A stretch of DNA of 64,000 nucleotides from assembly GCA_015067545.1 (NCBI GenBank), contig SVMG01000004.1:62001-126000 (forward strand). The letters are read 5' to 3'. The notes beneath the pieces were generated by a model. That model did not search any database, had not been told where the DNA came from, and worked only from the letters and a program-made list of their open reading frames with translations. The stretch's first letter is position 1. Every line of letters starts with the position of its first letter. The position numbers were made by a program, and so were the translations under genes. Shown piece after piece: positions 1-9,513 of the stretch. This stretch comes from Oscillospiraceae bacterium. Its GTDB lineage: Bacteria; Bacillota; Clostridia; Oscillospirales; Oscillospiraceae.

Positions 1-1
1 G

Positions 2-799
2 AAATATAACGGCAAGACCATCGTGATCAAATACGGCGGCAACGCCATGGTCAACGAGCAGCTGAAGCAGCAGGTGATGGAAGATATCGTCCTGCTATGG
101 CTCATTGGCGTAAAGGTAGTGCTCATCCACGGCGGTGGCCCGGAGATCAGCGAAACCATGGAAAAGCTGGGCAAAAAGGCTGTTTTTGTGGACGGCTTGC
201 GCGTTACCGACAAAGAAACTGTGGATATCGTGCAGATGGTTCTGGCCGGCAAGGTAAACAAGACTCTGGTAAACCTGTTGCAGACCAAGGGCGGCCACGC
301 TGTGGGCGTTTCCGGTATCGACGGCGGCATCATCGAGGCCACCGTCAAGAATGAGGCTTTGGGTTATGTGGGAAAAATCACGAAGATCCGCACCCAGCCC
401 ATTACCGACCTGCTGGAAAAGAATTACATACCTGTTATTTCCACTGTGGCCAGTGACCGGCAGGGCAATGTGTATAACATCAACGGCGACACTGCCGCCG
501 CCCACATTGCAGGCGCGTTGGGGGCAGAGCGTTTGATCATGATGACAGACATTGCCGGCATCCTGATGGACAAGGACGATCCCACTACTCTGATCCCGCA
601 GATCACCGTATCCGAAGCGAAGAAGCTTTACGATAACGGTGTGATCTCCGGCGGCATGATCCCCAAGGTGGACTGCTGCATTGAGGCGCTGGATCACGGT
701 GTAAACAATGTGATCATCATGGACGGCCGCATTCCTCACTCCATTTTGATGGAGCTGCTCACCGATGAAGGCGCCGGCACCATGGTTACGAAAGGCTGA
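2..799 (+). CDS. argB: Acetylglutamate kinase ArgB (5' end outside window)
   Basis: Phosphorylates N-acetyl-L-glutamate with ATP, the second step of arginine synthesis by the acetylated route. The frame is open from base 2, reading KYNGKTIVIKYGGNAM, so the true start lies upstream; the GTG at 23 is internal. Amino acid kinase family features are visible: the N-terminal K-Y-G-G-N-A loop, the HGGGPEIS substrate loop, the segment around GDTAAAHIAGALGAE, and a C-terminal GGMIPKVDCCIEAL stretch. About 265 residues are present, close to the usual 280-300. argD starts 5 bp after the stop and argF overlaps argD, so this is the middle of an arginine operon whose earlier genes and promoter are not in the window. 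Confidence 0.96.
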   Translation, partial: KYNGKTIVIKYGGNAMVNEQLKQQVMEDIVLLWLIGVKVVLIHGGGPEISETMEKLGKKAVFVDGLRVTDKETVDIVQMVLAGKVNKTLVNLLQTKGGHAVGVSGIDGGIIEATVKNEALGYVGKITKIRTQPITDLLEKNYIPVISTVASDRQGNVYNINGDTAAAHIAGALGAERLIMMTDIAGILMDKDDPTTLIPQITVSEAKKLYDNGVISGGMIPKVDCCIEALDHGVNNVIIMDGRIPHSILMELLTDEGAGTMVTKG

Positions 800-804
800 T
801 AAAT

Positions 805-1977
805 ATGAGCATTATTTCTCTTGATAAGGAATTTGTGGCCGGCACTTACGGCCGTTTCCCGGTGGAACTGGTTTCCGGAAAGGGCTGTATCCTGACAGAT
901 GTCAACGGCAAGGAATACATTGACTTGACCTCCGGTATCGGCGTGACTTCTTTCGGCATTGCGGACGAAGCCTGGGTGCAGGCCATCACTGCCCAGGCCA
1001 TGAAGCTGCAGCACTCGTCCAATCTGTATTACACCGAGCCCTGTGCAAAGCTGGCGCAGTTTCTGTGTCAGAAGACCGGGATGAAAAAGGTTTTCTTCTG
1101 TAATTCCGGTGCAGAAGCCAACGAATGCGCCATTAAGGTGGCCAGAAAATACTCTGCAGAGAAAAAGGGCGCGGAGCACTACACCATCATCACCTTGGTG
1201 AACAGCTTCCACGGCCGGACGCTGACCACCCTGGCCGCAACCGGTCAGGATCATTTCCATCAATATTTCCAGCCTCTGACCCCCGGCTTCGCCTATGTGC
1301 AGGCCAACAATATCGCCATGCTGGAAGAAATGGTGGCAACTGTCAAGCCCGCAGCCATCATGTTTGAGTGCGTCCAGGGCGAGGGCGGCGTGCTGCCACT
1401 GAACAAAGAATTCATCTGCGCCGCTGAAAAGCTGTGCAAAGAACAGGACATTCCCCTCATCATTGACGAGGTGCAGACCGGCAACGGCCGCACCGGCAAG
1501 CTGTATTCTTATATGCATTTTGGTATTACGCCCGACATCGTCTCCACCGCCAAGGGTCTCGGTGGCGGCCTGCCCATCGGTGCAACACTCATGAGCGAAA
1601 AGGTACAGTCCGTTCTGGGCCCCGGAGACCACGGCTCCACCTATGGCGGCAACCCCGTGTGCTCTGCCGGTGCGCTGAGCATCATGCAGCGGCTGGACGA
1701 CGCTTTCCTGGCTGAGGTTCAGCGCAAGAGCGACTATGTGTTTTCCGCCCTGCAGGGCGCGCCGGGTATTGAAAGTGTCACCGGTCTCGGTCTGATGATC
1801 GGCATTCAGACTGCAAAGCCTGCCAAGGATGTGGTGAACGCCTGCATCGAAAAGGGCGTGCTGGCTCTGACTGCCAAGACGAAAGTGCGGCTGCTGCCTG
1901 CGTTGAACATCCCTATGGAGCAACTGGAAACTGCCATTGAGACCATCAAGGCCGTTTGCAAGGAGGAAACCTTATGA
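805..1977 (+). CDS. argD: Acetylornithine aminotransferase ArgD
   Basis: PLP-dependent class III aminotransferase that converts N-acetylglutamate semialdehyde plus glutamate to N-acetylornithine and 2-oxoglutarate. The 390-residue protein has the normal family length. The cofactor-binding [13 protein letters not shown] motif lies near residues 219-231, and the Schiff-base lysine is K250 in [14 protein letters not shown]. The N-terminal [13 protein letters not shown] segment is typical. The ATG at 805 follows the argB stop by 5 bp, and the stop overlaps the argF start as ATGA, indicating translational coupling. Some ArgD enzymes also act in lysine synthesis; the flanking arg genes make arginine the main assignment. 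Confidence 0.96.
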   Translation: MSIISLDKEFVAGTYGRFPVELVSGKGCILTDVNGKEYIDLTSGIGVTSFGIADEAWVQAITAQAMKLQHSSNLYYTEPCAKLAQFLCQKTGMKKVFFCNSGAEANECAIKVARKYSAEKKGAEHYTIITLVNSFHGRTLTTLAATGQDHFHQYFQPLTPGFAYVQANNIAMLEEMVATVKPAAIMFECVQGEGGVLPLNKEFICAAEKLCKEQDIPLIIDEVQTGNGRTGKLYSYMHFGITPDIVSTAKGLGGGLPIGATLMSEKVQSVLGPGDHGSTYGGNPVCSAGALSIMQRLDDAFLAEVQRKSDYVFSALQGAPGIESVTGLGLMIGIQTAKPAKDVVNACIEKGVLALTAKTKVRLLPALNIPMEQLETAIETIKAVCKEETL

Positions 1978-2960
1978 TCAACCTGAAAGGCAGAAACTTT
2001 CTGACCCTGCTGGACTTCACCCCCGCGGAAATCCAATATCTTTTGGATCTTGCAGCAGATTTCAAGGCCAAAAAGAAGGCCGGAATCCCCCACCGGGTGC
2101 ACGAGGGCAAGAACATTGTCATCCTGTTCGCCAAGGATTCCACCCGTACCCGCTGTGCCTTTGAAGTAGCCGGCCACGATCTGGGCATGGGCGTGACCTA
2201 TTTGGGCCCCAGCGGCTCTCAGATGAGCAAGAAGGAGTCCATTGCCGACACCGCCCGGGTCTTGGGCCGGATGTACGACGGTATCGAGTACAGGGGCTTT
2301 GAGCAGACCATTGTGGAAGACCTGGCAAAATACGCCGGCGTTCCTGTTTGGAACGGCCTGACCAACGAATTCCACCCCACGCAAATTCTGGCGGATTTTC
2401 TCACCATCGCTGAGCATTGCGGTACTCTTAAGGGCAAGAAGCTGGTGTACATGGGCGATGCCCGGTACAATATGGGCGATTCTCTCATGGTGGGCTGTGC
2501 CAAAATGGGCATGCATTTCGTGGCCTGCGCACCCACAGAGTACTTCCCCAACGAGGAATTGATCGCCCAGTGCCAGGCAATCGCTGCTGAGACCGGCGCG
2601 ACATTGGAATTCCTCACAGATCCCATGGAAGCCACCAAAAATGCCGATGTGATCTACACCGATGTTTGGGTGTCCATGGGCGAGCCGGATGAGGTTTGGA
2701 GCAGCCGCATCCAGGATCTGACTCCCTATCGGGTGACCAAGAAGCTCATGGACAACGCCGGAACGCAGTGCCGTTTCATGCACTGTCTGCCCGCATTCCA
2801 CGATCTGAACACCGACATCGGCAAGCAGATCTACGAAAAGTTCGGTATTGATTGCATGGAAGTCACCGACGAGGTGTTTGAAAGCGAGCGATCCATCGTC
2901 TTTGATGAAGCCGAGAACCGAATGCACACCATCAAGGCGGTCATGGCCGCAACACTTTAA
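1974..2960 (+). CDS. argF: Ornithine carbamoyltransferase ArgF
   Basis: Transfers the carbamoyl group from carbamoyl phosphate to ornithine to give citrulline, in the cytoplasm. The 328-residue length fits the family. The carbamoyl-phosphate loop STRTR is at residues 56-60, the HPTQILADF segment follows, and the ornithine/catalytic HCLPAFH motif begins near residue 270. I chose the ATG at 1974, which overlaps the argD TGA (1975-1977) and has AGGAGG at 1961-1966; a longer reading from 1956 would consume that ribosome binding site. It is last in the visible arg cluster, and a strong hairpin terminator follows at once. A catabolic ArcB role is possible in principle but there are no arcA or arcC neighbours. 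Confidence 0.96.
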   Translation: MINLKGRNFLTLLDFTPAEIQYLLDLAADFKAKKKAGIPHRVHEGKNIVILFAKDSTRTRCAFEVAGHDLGMGVTYLGPSGSQMSKKESIADTARVLGRMYDGIEYRGFEQTIVEDLAKYAGVPVWNGLTNEFHPTQILADFLTIAEHCGTLKGKKLVYMGDARYNMGDSLMVGCAKMGMHFVACAPTEYFPNEELIAQCQAIAAETGATLEFLTDPMEATKNADVIYTDVWVSMGEPDEVWSSRIQDLTPYRVTKKLMDNAGTQCRFMHCLPAFHDLNTDIGKQIYEKFGIDCMEVTDEVFESERSIVFDEAENRMHTIKAVMAATL

Positions 2961-2967
2961 GATAAAA

Positions 2968-3003
2968 AAATGACCGATTCCCTTGGGGAAATCGGTCATT
3001 TTC
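2968..3003. terminator. Intrinsic terminator after argF
   Basis: Twelve-base perfect arms AAATGACCGATT and AATCGGTCATTT enclose a short loop, with T-rich sequence on the right and an A-run on the left. It can therefore stop both argF and the convergent zinc-ribbon gene. Confidence 0.9.
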
Positions 3004-3016
3004 TATGTACAGTTTC

Positions 3017-3886
3017 TTAGAAGAGGTCGCCCAGATTGCCAAGCATATCCAGCATATCCATGCCTTCGGACAGGGAGTAGCCGGCGATCTTCAGCTCACC
3101 AACGCTCCACAAGCTCAGTGCACTGAATGCCCACATGGCAATACCGTAGCCAACCAGCATCACGATTACCATGATCCACATGTTCTTGCCCTTCTCGGTC
3201 ACATCTGCGCCGCCCAGATCGCGAGCCTCATTGCCGCAGTTCAGGAACCAAATGATCCACAGGAAGGCCACAGCCAGGATCTGCAGAAGCATGCCAAAAC
3301 CGCCCAGGAAGCCCAGCACAGTGCCGGCCAGGAGAACCATGGAGGGGAAGATGGTGTTGACGGACTCGATCACAAGCAGCTTCTTGAAATCAACAGCCTG
3401 CTTGCCCACCTTGGACATGAGCAGCACTACCAGAGTGGAGATCAGAATGCCCACAGCGGCAATCACAATGCCTGCGATCAGCATCTGGAAGATGGGATAC
3501 TCGATATCGATCTTATCGGTCAGACCGCCGGAGATGTCACCGGCCATACCCATAATGCCGCCCAGGATCTTCCACAGATACAGGAAAACAGCCAGCGCGT
3601 TGACACCGGCAAAGATACCGGCCAGGGTCATGCCCTTGGGATCATCTGCGATCTTCGCGGTGGTGGCCTTGGGGGCCTTCAGATAGCTCAGGAATGTCTC
3701 TTTTACCTTGTTCAGCAGATCCTTGCCTGCAGAGGGTGCTGCTGCGGGTGCAGCGGTTGCTACGGGTGCAGCTGCCTCAGGGGCAGGAGCGGCAGCAGGT
3801 GCGGCCAGTTCGGCCTGTGCCTGAGGGCAGGAGCAAACCTGTCCGTCTTCCAGCTGTGTTCCACAGTACTTACAAAATTTTGCCAT
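3017..3886 (-). CDS. Zinc-ribbon multi-pass membrane protein
   Basis: No specific function recognised. The protein of 289 residues starts with a zinc-ribbon half (C-K-Y-C-G at residues 5-9, then C-S-C at about 18-20), followed by an Ala/Pro-rich linker to about residue 55 and then four to five hydrophobic helices from about residue 88 to 265. The architecture resembles Yip1-like zinc-ribbon membrane proteins that are common in Clostridia. The start is the ATG preceded by AGGAGG at about 3893-3898. It lies 23 bp behind the next zinc-ribbon gene in the same direction, so the two probably form an operon with shared metal-binding N-termini and similar linkers. Confidence 0.7.
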   Translation of the reverse strand: MAKFCKYCGTQLEDGQVCSCPQAQAELAAPAAAPAPEAAAPVATAAPAAAPSAGKDLLNKVKETFLSYLKAPKATTAKIADDPKGMTLAGIFAGVNALAVFLYLWKILGGIMGMAGDISGGLTDKIDIEYPIFQMLIAGIVIAAVGILISTLVVLLMSKVGKQAVDFKKLLVIESVNTIFPSMVLLAGTVLGFLGGFGMLLQILAVAFLWIIWFLNCGNEARDLGGADVTEKGKNMWIMVIVMLVGYGIAMWAFSALSLWSVGELKIAGYSLSEGMDMLDMLGNLGDLF

Positions 3887-3909
3887 AATTCTTTCCTCCT
3901 AAAAATATG

Positions 3910-5643
3910 TTATTCACTGACTTCAATGTTCAGATTATAACTGTCGATCAGCTGTGCGTACACCGCATCATAAGAGGTCATGCCGGAGTGCTTGGAGAAG
4001 TAATCGTCAAAGCACACGCTGCCGTCACCGTACACTGCCACATCGGACTGGGAAACTGCGAAGTAGTATACCGTGGGTGTGGTGATCTCATTGTCGCTGA
4101 TGGTAACGGAGAAGATCATCCACAGAGTATTCTTTGTGTAAGAGCTGCTGCTCTTGGGCATGGTCAGCACCATCTTGTGCAGCTTCAGATCATCGCCGAT
4201 GGTCTGGTTGCTGTAACGGCCAAACCAGGAGTCGTGAACTGCATCGGCCCAGTCATCATTCAGGTAGTCCGTTACCACCTGCTTGCCGGCCGCCTCGAAT
4301 GCGGAGGGATCCTTGATCTGAGACAGCTCCGTAATGTAGGAGGCCAGATTGGAAACAGTGATCTCCTTCTCGGTAACGGTGATCTTGATGCCGTTCTCCC
4401 GCAGGGTGTAATTGCTGGAATCCGTCTTCAGCACGATCTTGTCGCCGTTGGAAAGGCCCCAATCATCATTGACCCACACACTGGTTCTGGTGATGGACTC
4501 GCCATCCTTTGTCCATCTGCCGGTGGTCAGATCAATCTCATATTCACCCACTGTCAGGGTGTCCTGAGTGGGAGTGACCGTTGCACGGCCGGAATCATTC
4601 AGGCCGGTAAACTCCACCTTGTAGTACTGCAGCAGATCCACCTTGGTGGTCTCCTTCAGATTGCTTACGGTATATTCCTTCTCCAGGCCGATCAGCTCCA
4701 CGCCTTCACTCACCAAAATGTCAGCGGAGACATCCACCTTACCTTTGACAGTATCGCCGTTGAATACTTCGCCGACATCGCCGTCCAGATAGGGCCAAAT
4801 GGAAGAGCTGTAGCCGTCTGCATCCGTCCAGCGGATGCGGTTTTCGCCCGCCTCCATCTCGAAGGTGATGTCGCCCACCTTTTCGGAAGCTGTCTTGCTG
4901 CAAACCAGCTCCACGCTGCCGTAACCATCATAGCCCTCTGCCTTCAGGTCAAAATAGGACAGGACATCAAACTTCGCAATGGGCTTCAGACCTTCTACGG
5001 TGTACTCAAAGGTGGTATCCTGAATGGTCAGGCCCAGATCTTCTGCCAGTGCTTCGTCGCACTCGATGGTAAAGGTGATCACATCGCCGTTGGCCAGCGC
5101 ATCGCTGGTCTTTCCCTCGGGCAGCTCGTAGCTGATCTCGATGGATGCCACCAGCTTTTGTGCCTGCTTCAGGTTGTCGCGGCAATCCTTGGGTACATCG
5201 CTCCTGTCGTAGCCCAGGAAATACTCGTCGTCGTCACCGGCGCCGAAGCCTTTGCTGTCCTTGTCGCCGGCAGCGCGCAGGCCGAAGGACACATCACCGA
5301 AGTCATAGGACATCTGGCCATAGCCGTCGTAGCCCTCCATGCTGATCTCCAGGTAATCCTTCATGGACACCTGCTTGCCCAGAATGCTGAAAACGACGAT
5401 CAGCACGATCGCCACCACCAGCACTGCACCGGCAATGGGGAAGATCAGCTTGTTTTTCTGATGGATGGCCTTTGCCTTTTCCACCAAACCGGCAAAGGTC
5501 AGCTTCTTTGCAGGGGCAACCGCCACAGGTGCCGCAGCTTCTACCGGTGCGGCAGGTGCGGCTTCAACCGCGATCCGGGCACCGCAATTCTCACAGAACG
5601 CAGAGCCGTCCGGGATCTGTTTGCCACAATTTTCACAAAACAT
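3910..5643 (-). CDS. Zinc-ribbon membrane-anchored protein with three tandem extracellular repeats
   Basis: No enzymatic role recognised. The 577-residue protein has an N-terminal zinc ribbon (C3, C6, C17, C20), an Ala/Pro/Val linker, one transmembrane helix around residues 66-90, and a large predicted extracellular part. That part contains three related units of roughly 100-120 residues, opening with DYLEISMEGYDGYG, SYFDLKAEGYDGYG and QYYKVEFTGLNDSGRA and closing with VEGL or VSNL. The C-terminal about 120 residues are a different domain. The start is the ATG at 5643 with GGAGG just upstream. This layout resembles TcaA/YvbJ-type zinc-ribbon envelope proteins; a cell-surface or envelope-stress role is inference. 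Confidence 0.7.
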   Translation of the reverse strand: MFCENCGKQIPDGSAFCENCGARIAVEAAPAAPVEAAAPVAVAPAKKLTFAGLVEKAKAIHQKNKLIFPIAGAVLVVAIVLIVVFSILGKQVSMKDYLEISMEGYDGYGQMSYDFGDVSFGLRAAGDKDSKGFGAGDDDEYFLGYDRSDVPKDCRDNLKQAQKLVASIEISYELPEGKTSDALANGDVITFTIECDEALAEDLGLTIQDTTFEYTVEGLKPIAKFDVLSYFDLKAEGYDGYGSVELVCSKTASEKVGDITFEMEAGENRIRWTDADGYSSSIWPYLDGDVGEVFNGDTVKGKVDVSADILVSEGVELIGLEKEYTVSNLKETTKVDLLQYYKVEFTGLNDSGRATVTPTQDTLTVGEYEIDLTTGRWTKDGESITRTSVWVNDDWGLSNGDKIVLKTDSSNYTLRENGIKITVTEKEITVSNLASYITELSQIKDPSAFEAAGKQVVTDYLNDDWADAVHDSWFGRYSNQTIGDDLKLHKMVLTMPKSSSSYTKNTLWMIFSVTISDNEITTPTVYYFAVSQSDVAVYGDGSVCFDDYFSKHSGMTSYDAVYAQLIDSYNLNIEVSE

Positions 5644-5710
5644 GGTTTCTACCTCCAGAGTCAATGAATTTGAGCTTTGTACTTCCAGCGTGGAAATTTG
5701 TACTTGCTAC

Positions 5711-5739
5711 ATTGTACCATATGCTTCGGCAAAAATCAA
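5711..5739 (-). promoter_or_regulatory. Promoter of the zinc-ribbon gene pair
   Basis: TTGATT (-35, 5734-5739) and TACAAT (-10, 5711-5716) are separated by 17 bp, about 65 bp upstream of the ATG at 5643. Confidence 0.75.
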
Positions 5740-5801
5740 CAGACTGTGAACAAATAATTAATAAGCTCCCCGATTTCTTCTTGCATTTTCCTCTTTTCTT
5801 C

Positions 5802-5830
5802 TTTACATTAAGGCCCAAAAGGTATACAAT
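5802..5830 (+). promoter_or_regulatory. Promoter of proBAC
   Basis: TTTACA (5802-5807) and TACAAT (5825-5830) are separated by 17 bp and precede the proB ribosome binding site AGGAGGG. It is divergent from the zinc-ribbon promoter. Confidence 0.75.
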
Positions 5831-5858
5831 ATTAGAAATTATTATTAGGAGGGATCTT

Positions 5859-6629
5859 ATGCGAATCGTTGTCAAGATCGGCACTTCCACCCTGGCGCAT
5901 CCGTCCGGTCATTTGCATATTCGCCGGGTCGAGACCCTGTGCAAGATCATGAGTGACATCAAAAATGCAGGACACGAAGTGATCCTTGTATCTTCCGGTG
6001 CCATCGGCATGGGTGTGGGCAAATTGGGGCTTCGCCAGCGACCTACGGACATCCCCTCCAAGCAGGCTGCCGCCGCTGTGGGACAATGTGAGCTCATGTA
6101 TACATATGACAAGCTGTTTGGCGAATATCACCATACGGTGGCGCAGCTTTTGATCACCCGGGATGATACCGTCAACGAAAAGCGGCACTCTAATTTTATC
6201 AATACTCTGAATCGTCTGCTGGAGCTGGGGACACTTCCCATCATCAACGAAAACGACACCATCGCCACCGACGAGATCGTCATTGGCGACAATGATACCT
6301 TGGCTGCCATCGTGGCCAAGAGCATTCAGGCAGATCTTTTGGTTCTGCTCAGCGATATTGACGGTCTGTACACCGCCGATCCCCACAAGGATGAAAATGC
6401 GGTGCTGATCAGCCGGGTAAACAAAGTGGACGAGCAGCTGCTGGCTCTGGCCGGCGTCAGCTCCACCACGCAGGGCACTGGCGGCATGGTAACCAAGCTC
6501 CATGCGGCAGAGATCTGCCTTGGCTGCGGCTGTGATATGGTTATCGCCAATGGCAGCCGTCCGGAAAATCTCTATGATATTCTGGATGGCAAGGCTGTGG
6601 GCACTACTTTTTCGGAGAAATGCTTATGA
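5859..6629 (+). CDS. proB: Glutamate 5-kinase ProB, short form without PUA domain
   Basis: ATP-dependent phosphorylation of glutamate, the first step of proline synthesis. The protein reads [17 protein letters not shown] from the ATG at 5859, with AGGAGGG about 6 bp before it; a longer open frame upstream runs through the promoter and is not coding. Amino acid kinase motifs include [16 protein letters not shown], the [10 protein letters not shown] substrate loop and GTGGMVTKL. At 256 residues it lacks the C-terminal PUA domain of the E. coli type (367 residues), a form that I believe also occurs in other Firmicutes. The stop overlaps proA as ATGA. Loss of PUA may alter proline feedback, which is inference. 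Confidence 0.95.
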   Translation: MRIVVKIGTSTLAHPSGHLHIRRVETLCKIMSDIKNAGHEVILVSSGAIGMGVGKLGLRQRPTDIPSKQAAAAVGQCELMYTYDKLFGEYHHTVAQLLITRDDTVNEKRHSNFINTLNRLLELGTLPIINENDTIATDEIVIGDNDTLAAIVAKSIQADLLVLLSDIDGLYTADPHKDENAVLISRVNKVDEQLLALAGVSSTTQGTGGMVTKLHAAEICLGCGCDMVIANGSRPENLYDILDGKAVGTTFSEKCL

Positions 6630-7849
6630 TGGAAATGCTGCTAAATGCCCGGGCCGTCAAATCTGACATTGCCCGGCTGTCGGAAGAACAAAAAAATAAT
6701 GCCCTGCACGCTATGGCGGATGCACTGGTTGCAGCAACCGATGCAATTTTAGCCGCCAATGCCTTGGACCTGGAAGCGGCAAAGGAGACCATTTCCACAG
6801 TCATGCTGGACCGTCTGTGCCTGAGCCCAGAGCGGATTGAAGGCATGGCCAAGGGTATTCGCGAGGTGGCACAGCTTCCCGATCCTGTGGGTCTGCTGTT
6901 GGAGGAACACACCCGTGCGGATGGGTTAAAAATTCAAAAGATCTCCGTTCCCATGGGTGTCATCGCCATCATTTACGAAAGCCGTCCCAATGTGACCAGC
7001 GACGCCGCCGCATTGGCTCTGAAGAGTGGCAATGTTTGCGTGCTTCGTGGTGGCAAAGAGGCCTTCCGCAGTGCAAACGCCATCGTCACTGCCCTGCGCG
7101 CAGGCCTTGCCAAGGTTGGCATAGCGGAAAATGCCATCAATTTGGTGCAGGACACTTCCCGGGATAGCGCAACTGCGCTGATGACCGCAAACGGTTATGT
7201 GGATCTGCTGATCCCCCGGGGCGGCGCAGGACTGATCAATGCCTGCGTGCGCACGGCAACTGTTCCCTGTATCGCCACCGGCACGGGCATCTGCCATGTG
7301 TATGTGGAAAAGACTGCCGATCTGGATATGGCACTGAAAATCGTGAAAAATGCAAAAACCAGCCGCCCCAGCGTGTGCAACGCCGAGGAAGTGCTGCTGG
7401 TTGACCGGGCCATTGCCCCCACATTTCTGCCCATGCTCCGGGAAGAGCTTTCCCAGGTGGAGCTGCGGCTGGACCGCGAAGCCGCTGCCATTATCCCAGG
7501 CACGCCGGCGGGGGATGCGGATTTCGACACAGAATTCTTGGACTACATTTTGGCTGTCAAATGCGTGGAGGATGTCAACGAGGCTGTTCGCCACATTTCC
7601 GAGCATTCCACTGGCCACAGCGAAGCCATCGTCACCCGGGATGCGGACGCAGAGGCTATCTTCACCGCCTGCGTGGACAGCGCGGCAGTCTATGTTAACG
7701 CCTCCACCCGATTCACCGACGGCGGCGAATTTGGCCTGGGCTGTGAAATGGGCATTTCCACACAAAAGCTCCACGCCCGCGGCCCCATGGGTCTGCGGGA
7801 ACTGACCACCTACAAGTACGTTGTCCACGGCAACGGACACATCCGATAA
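6626..7849 (+). CDS. proA: Glutamate-5-semialdehyde dehydrogenase ProA
   Basis: NADPH-dependent reduction of gamma-glutamyl phosphate to glutamate-5-semialdehyde, the second step of proline synthesis. The 407-residue protein belongs to the aldehyde dehydrogenase superfamily. The catalytic cysteine is C251 in [13 protein letters not shown], the nucleotide-binding segment is [15 protein letters not shown], and the family signature GDxxG-like loop and ending [14 protein letters not shown] are present. Three in-frame ATGs are close together; I chose 6626 because GGAG at 6614-6617 gives 8-nt spacing and because it overlaps the proB stop as ATGA. It lies between proB and proC in one operon. Confidence 0.96.
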   Translation: MMEMLLNARAVKSDIARLSEEQKNNALHAMADALVAATDAILAANALDLEAAKETISTVMLDRLCLSPERIEGMAKGIREVAQLPDPVGLLLEEHTRADGLKIQKISVPMGVIAIIYESRPNVTSDAAALALKSGNVCVLRGGKEAFRSANAIVTALRAGLAKVGIAENAINLVQDTSRDSATALMTANGYVDLLIPRGGAGLINACVRTATVPCIATGTGICHVYVEKTADLDMALKIVKNAKTSRPSVCNAEEVLLVDRAIAPTFLPMLREELSQVELRLDREAAAIIPGTPAGDADFDTEFLDYILAVKCVEDVNEAVRHISEHSTGHSEAIVTRDADAEAIFTACVDSAAVYVNASTRFTDGGEFGLGCEMGISTQKLHARGPMGLRELTTYKYVVHGNGHIR

Positions 7850-7859
7850 GGAGGCAATT

Positions 7860-8645
7860 ATGAAATACGGTTTTATTGGCTGCGGCAATATGGGCTCCAG
7901 CTTGGTGCGTGCCCTTTACAATTCCACCAAGGACATCGCAGTAGCGGACTTTTCCGAAAGATCCAAGGAATTTGCCAAGGAACTGGGCATCACGCACACG
8001 GATAACGAGACCCTTGTTAAGGACTGCGACCGGATCTTCCTGGCAGTCAAGCCTCACATTATGGCATCCTGCCTTGCGCCCTTGAAGGAGCTGCTGGCAT
8101 TAAAGAAGCCGCTGATCATCTCCATGGCCGCCGGTGTGGAAATCCAGAAAATTGAAAGCATGATCGGTGTCAAGCTGCCCATCATCCGCATCATGCCCAA
8201 CACCCCCACCGCTGTGGGCAAGGGCACGATCCTGTACTGCCGCAACGAACTGGTGGACGATGCAACTCTGGCCGACTGGCTGGCCGACATGGCCCCCTGC
8301 GGCATTGTGGATGCCCTGCAGGAAAATCTTATCGATGCCGCCAGCGCCCTGTCCGGCAGCGGCCCGGCGTATATGTACATGATGATCGAAGCCCTGGCTG
8401 ATGGCGCTGTTGCCTGCGGTCTGCCCCGGGATAAGGCTTTTGTCTACGCCGCCGCCACCATGGAGGGTGCTGCAAGGATGTTCCTCGCCTCCGGCGAGCA
8501 TCCCGGCGCGCTGAAAGACGCTGTCTGCTCCCCCGGCGGAAGCACCATCGCAGGCGTACGGATATTGGAAGACAAGGGCTTCCGCTCTGCGGCTATGGAA
8601 TGTGTGGTCGCCGCATATAACAAAAACAAAGAGTTGGGTAAATAA
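7860..8645 (+). CDS. proC: Pyrroline-5-carboxylate reductase ProC
   Basis: NAD(P)H-dependent last step of proline synthesis, reducing 1-pyrroline-5-carboxylate. The protein of 261 residues begins with the Rossmann motif GFIGCGNMGSS and ends with the family signature around SPGGSTIAG, preceded by ALSGSGPAYMYMMIEALADGAV. The start ATG at 7860 has AAGGAGG upstream and lies 10 bp after the proA stop, so all three proline genes form one transcription unit. A strong terminator follows immediately. Nothing unusual in length or motifs. Confidence 0.96.
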   Translation: MKYGFIGCGNMGSSLVRALYNSTKDIAVADFSERSKEFAKELGITHTDNETLVKDCDRIFLAVKPHIMASCLAPLKELLALKKPLIISMAAGVEIQKIESMIGVKLPIIRIMPNTPTAVGKGTILYCRNELVDDATLADWLADMAPCGIVDALQENLIDAASALSGSGPAYMYMMIEALADGAVACGLPRDKAFVYAAATMEGAARMFLASGEHPGALKDAVCSPGGSTIAGVRILEDKGFRSAAMECVVAAYNKNKELGK

Positions 8646-8649
8646 ATTA

Positions 8650-8675
8650 AAGCCTGCCAGACGGCAGGCTTTTTT
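8650..8675 (+). terminator. Intrinsic terminator after proC
   Basis: Arms AAGCCTGCC and GGCAGGCTT around the loop AGAC, followed by a run of T. Confidence 0.92.
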
Positions 8676-8677
8676 AT

Positions 8678-8846
8678 ACCCTCCCCCGGGGGGAGGGTGG
8701 ATTTTTGCAAAGCAAAAAGACGGGTGAGGAACGGCGGCAGAACCGACACTAGAATATGCCTATACGGCAGTGATGATCTAACATTGCCGCCCGCATTCCT
8801 CATCCGCCTCGCTATGCTCGGCACCTTCCCCCCGGGGGAAGGCATT
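8678..8846. repeat. Large imperfect palindromic repeat (MITE- or REP-like)
   Basis: The left arm begins CCCTCCCCCGGGGGGAGGGT and contains GACGGGTGAGGAA; the right arm, read in reverse, gives CCTTCCCCCGGGGGGAAGGT and GGCGGATGAGGAA. The arms match over about 60 bp with a roughly 50-bp centre. The outer ends are themselves GC palindromes (CCCCCGGGGG). It sits between the proC terminator and the end of hisIE, with no open frame that looks coding. A half-copy with the same right-arm layout occurs at about 45862-45925. Function unknown; the right end could also help terminate the his operon. Confidence 0.75.
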
Positions 8847-8847
8847 T

Positions 8848-9501
8848 TTATTTTCCGCCCATTTTCTCCTGCTTGACCTTGTGGTCGATAATGTGACGGG
8901 AGGCCAGCTCCTTGCGGACATCCTCCATGGTGATGCCCATCTCCACCATCAGCACCATCACATGATAGGCAAGATCTGCGATCTCGTAGACAGTTTCTGC
9001 CTTGTCACCGGCCTTACCGCCGATGATGACCTCGGTGGACTCCTCGCCCACCTTCTTCAGGATCTTATCGATGCCCTTCTGGAACAAATAGGTGGTATAA
9101 GAACCCTCGGGCATGGTCTCTTTCCGGCCTACCAGCAGGTCATACAGCCCATCGATGGCAAACTCGTGACGCTCCTCGCTTTGGAACACCTCGTCGTTGA
9201 AGCAGGAATCCGTACCCTTGTGGCAGGCCGGGCCGTCCTTCTCCACCATGACCACCAAGGCGTCCTTGTCGCAGTCCGCGGTGATGGACACGATGTGCTG
9301 GTAATTGCCGCTGGTCTCCCCTTTCAGCCACAGTTCCTGCCGGGAGCGGCTGTAAAAGCAGGTCAGCTCCTTTTCCATGGAAATGGCAAGGCTTTCCTTA
9401 TTCATGTACGCCAGAGTCAGCACCTTTTTGGAATGGGCATCCACCACAATTGCCGGAATCAGCCCGTTGCTGTCAAATTTCAGTTCGTCCATATTTACCA
9501 T
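8848..9501 (-). CDS. hisI: Bifunctional phosphoribosyl-AMP cyclohydrolase / phosphoribosyl-ATP pyrophosphatase HisIE
   Basis: Two consecutive early steps of histidine synthesis in one protein of 217 residues. The N-terminal about 110 residues are HisI-like, with SREELW-type motif SRSRQELWLKGETSG and the metal-site region DCDKDALVVMVEKDGPACHKG. The C-terminal part is HisE-like, with KVGEESTEVIIGGK and YEIADLAYHVMVLM. A GTG at 9510 lies inside the ribosome binding sequence AAGAGGTG, so I place the start at the ATG at 9501. It is the last gene of the his operon, 12 bp after hisF. The I-E fusion is common in bacteria. Confidence 0.93.
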   Translation of the reverse strand: MVNMDELKFDSNGLIPAIVVDAHSKKVLTLAYMNKESLAISMEKELTCFYSRSRQELWLKGETSGNYQHIVSITADCDKDALVVMVEKDGPACHKGTDSCFNDEVFQSEERHEFAIDGLYDLLVGRKETMPEGSYTTYLFQKGIDKILKKVGEESTEVIIGGKAGDKAETVYEIADLAYHVMVLMVEMGITMEDVRKELASRHIIDHKVKQEKMGGK

Positions 9502-9513
9502 TTTTCGCACCTC

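Noticed and set aside
23..25. GTG at 23 as the argB start
   Set aside because: The frame continues to base 2 with conserved ArgB residues, so the real start is outside the window.
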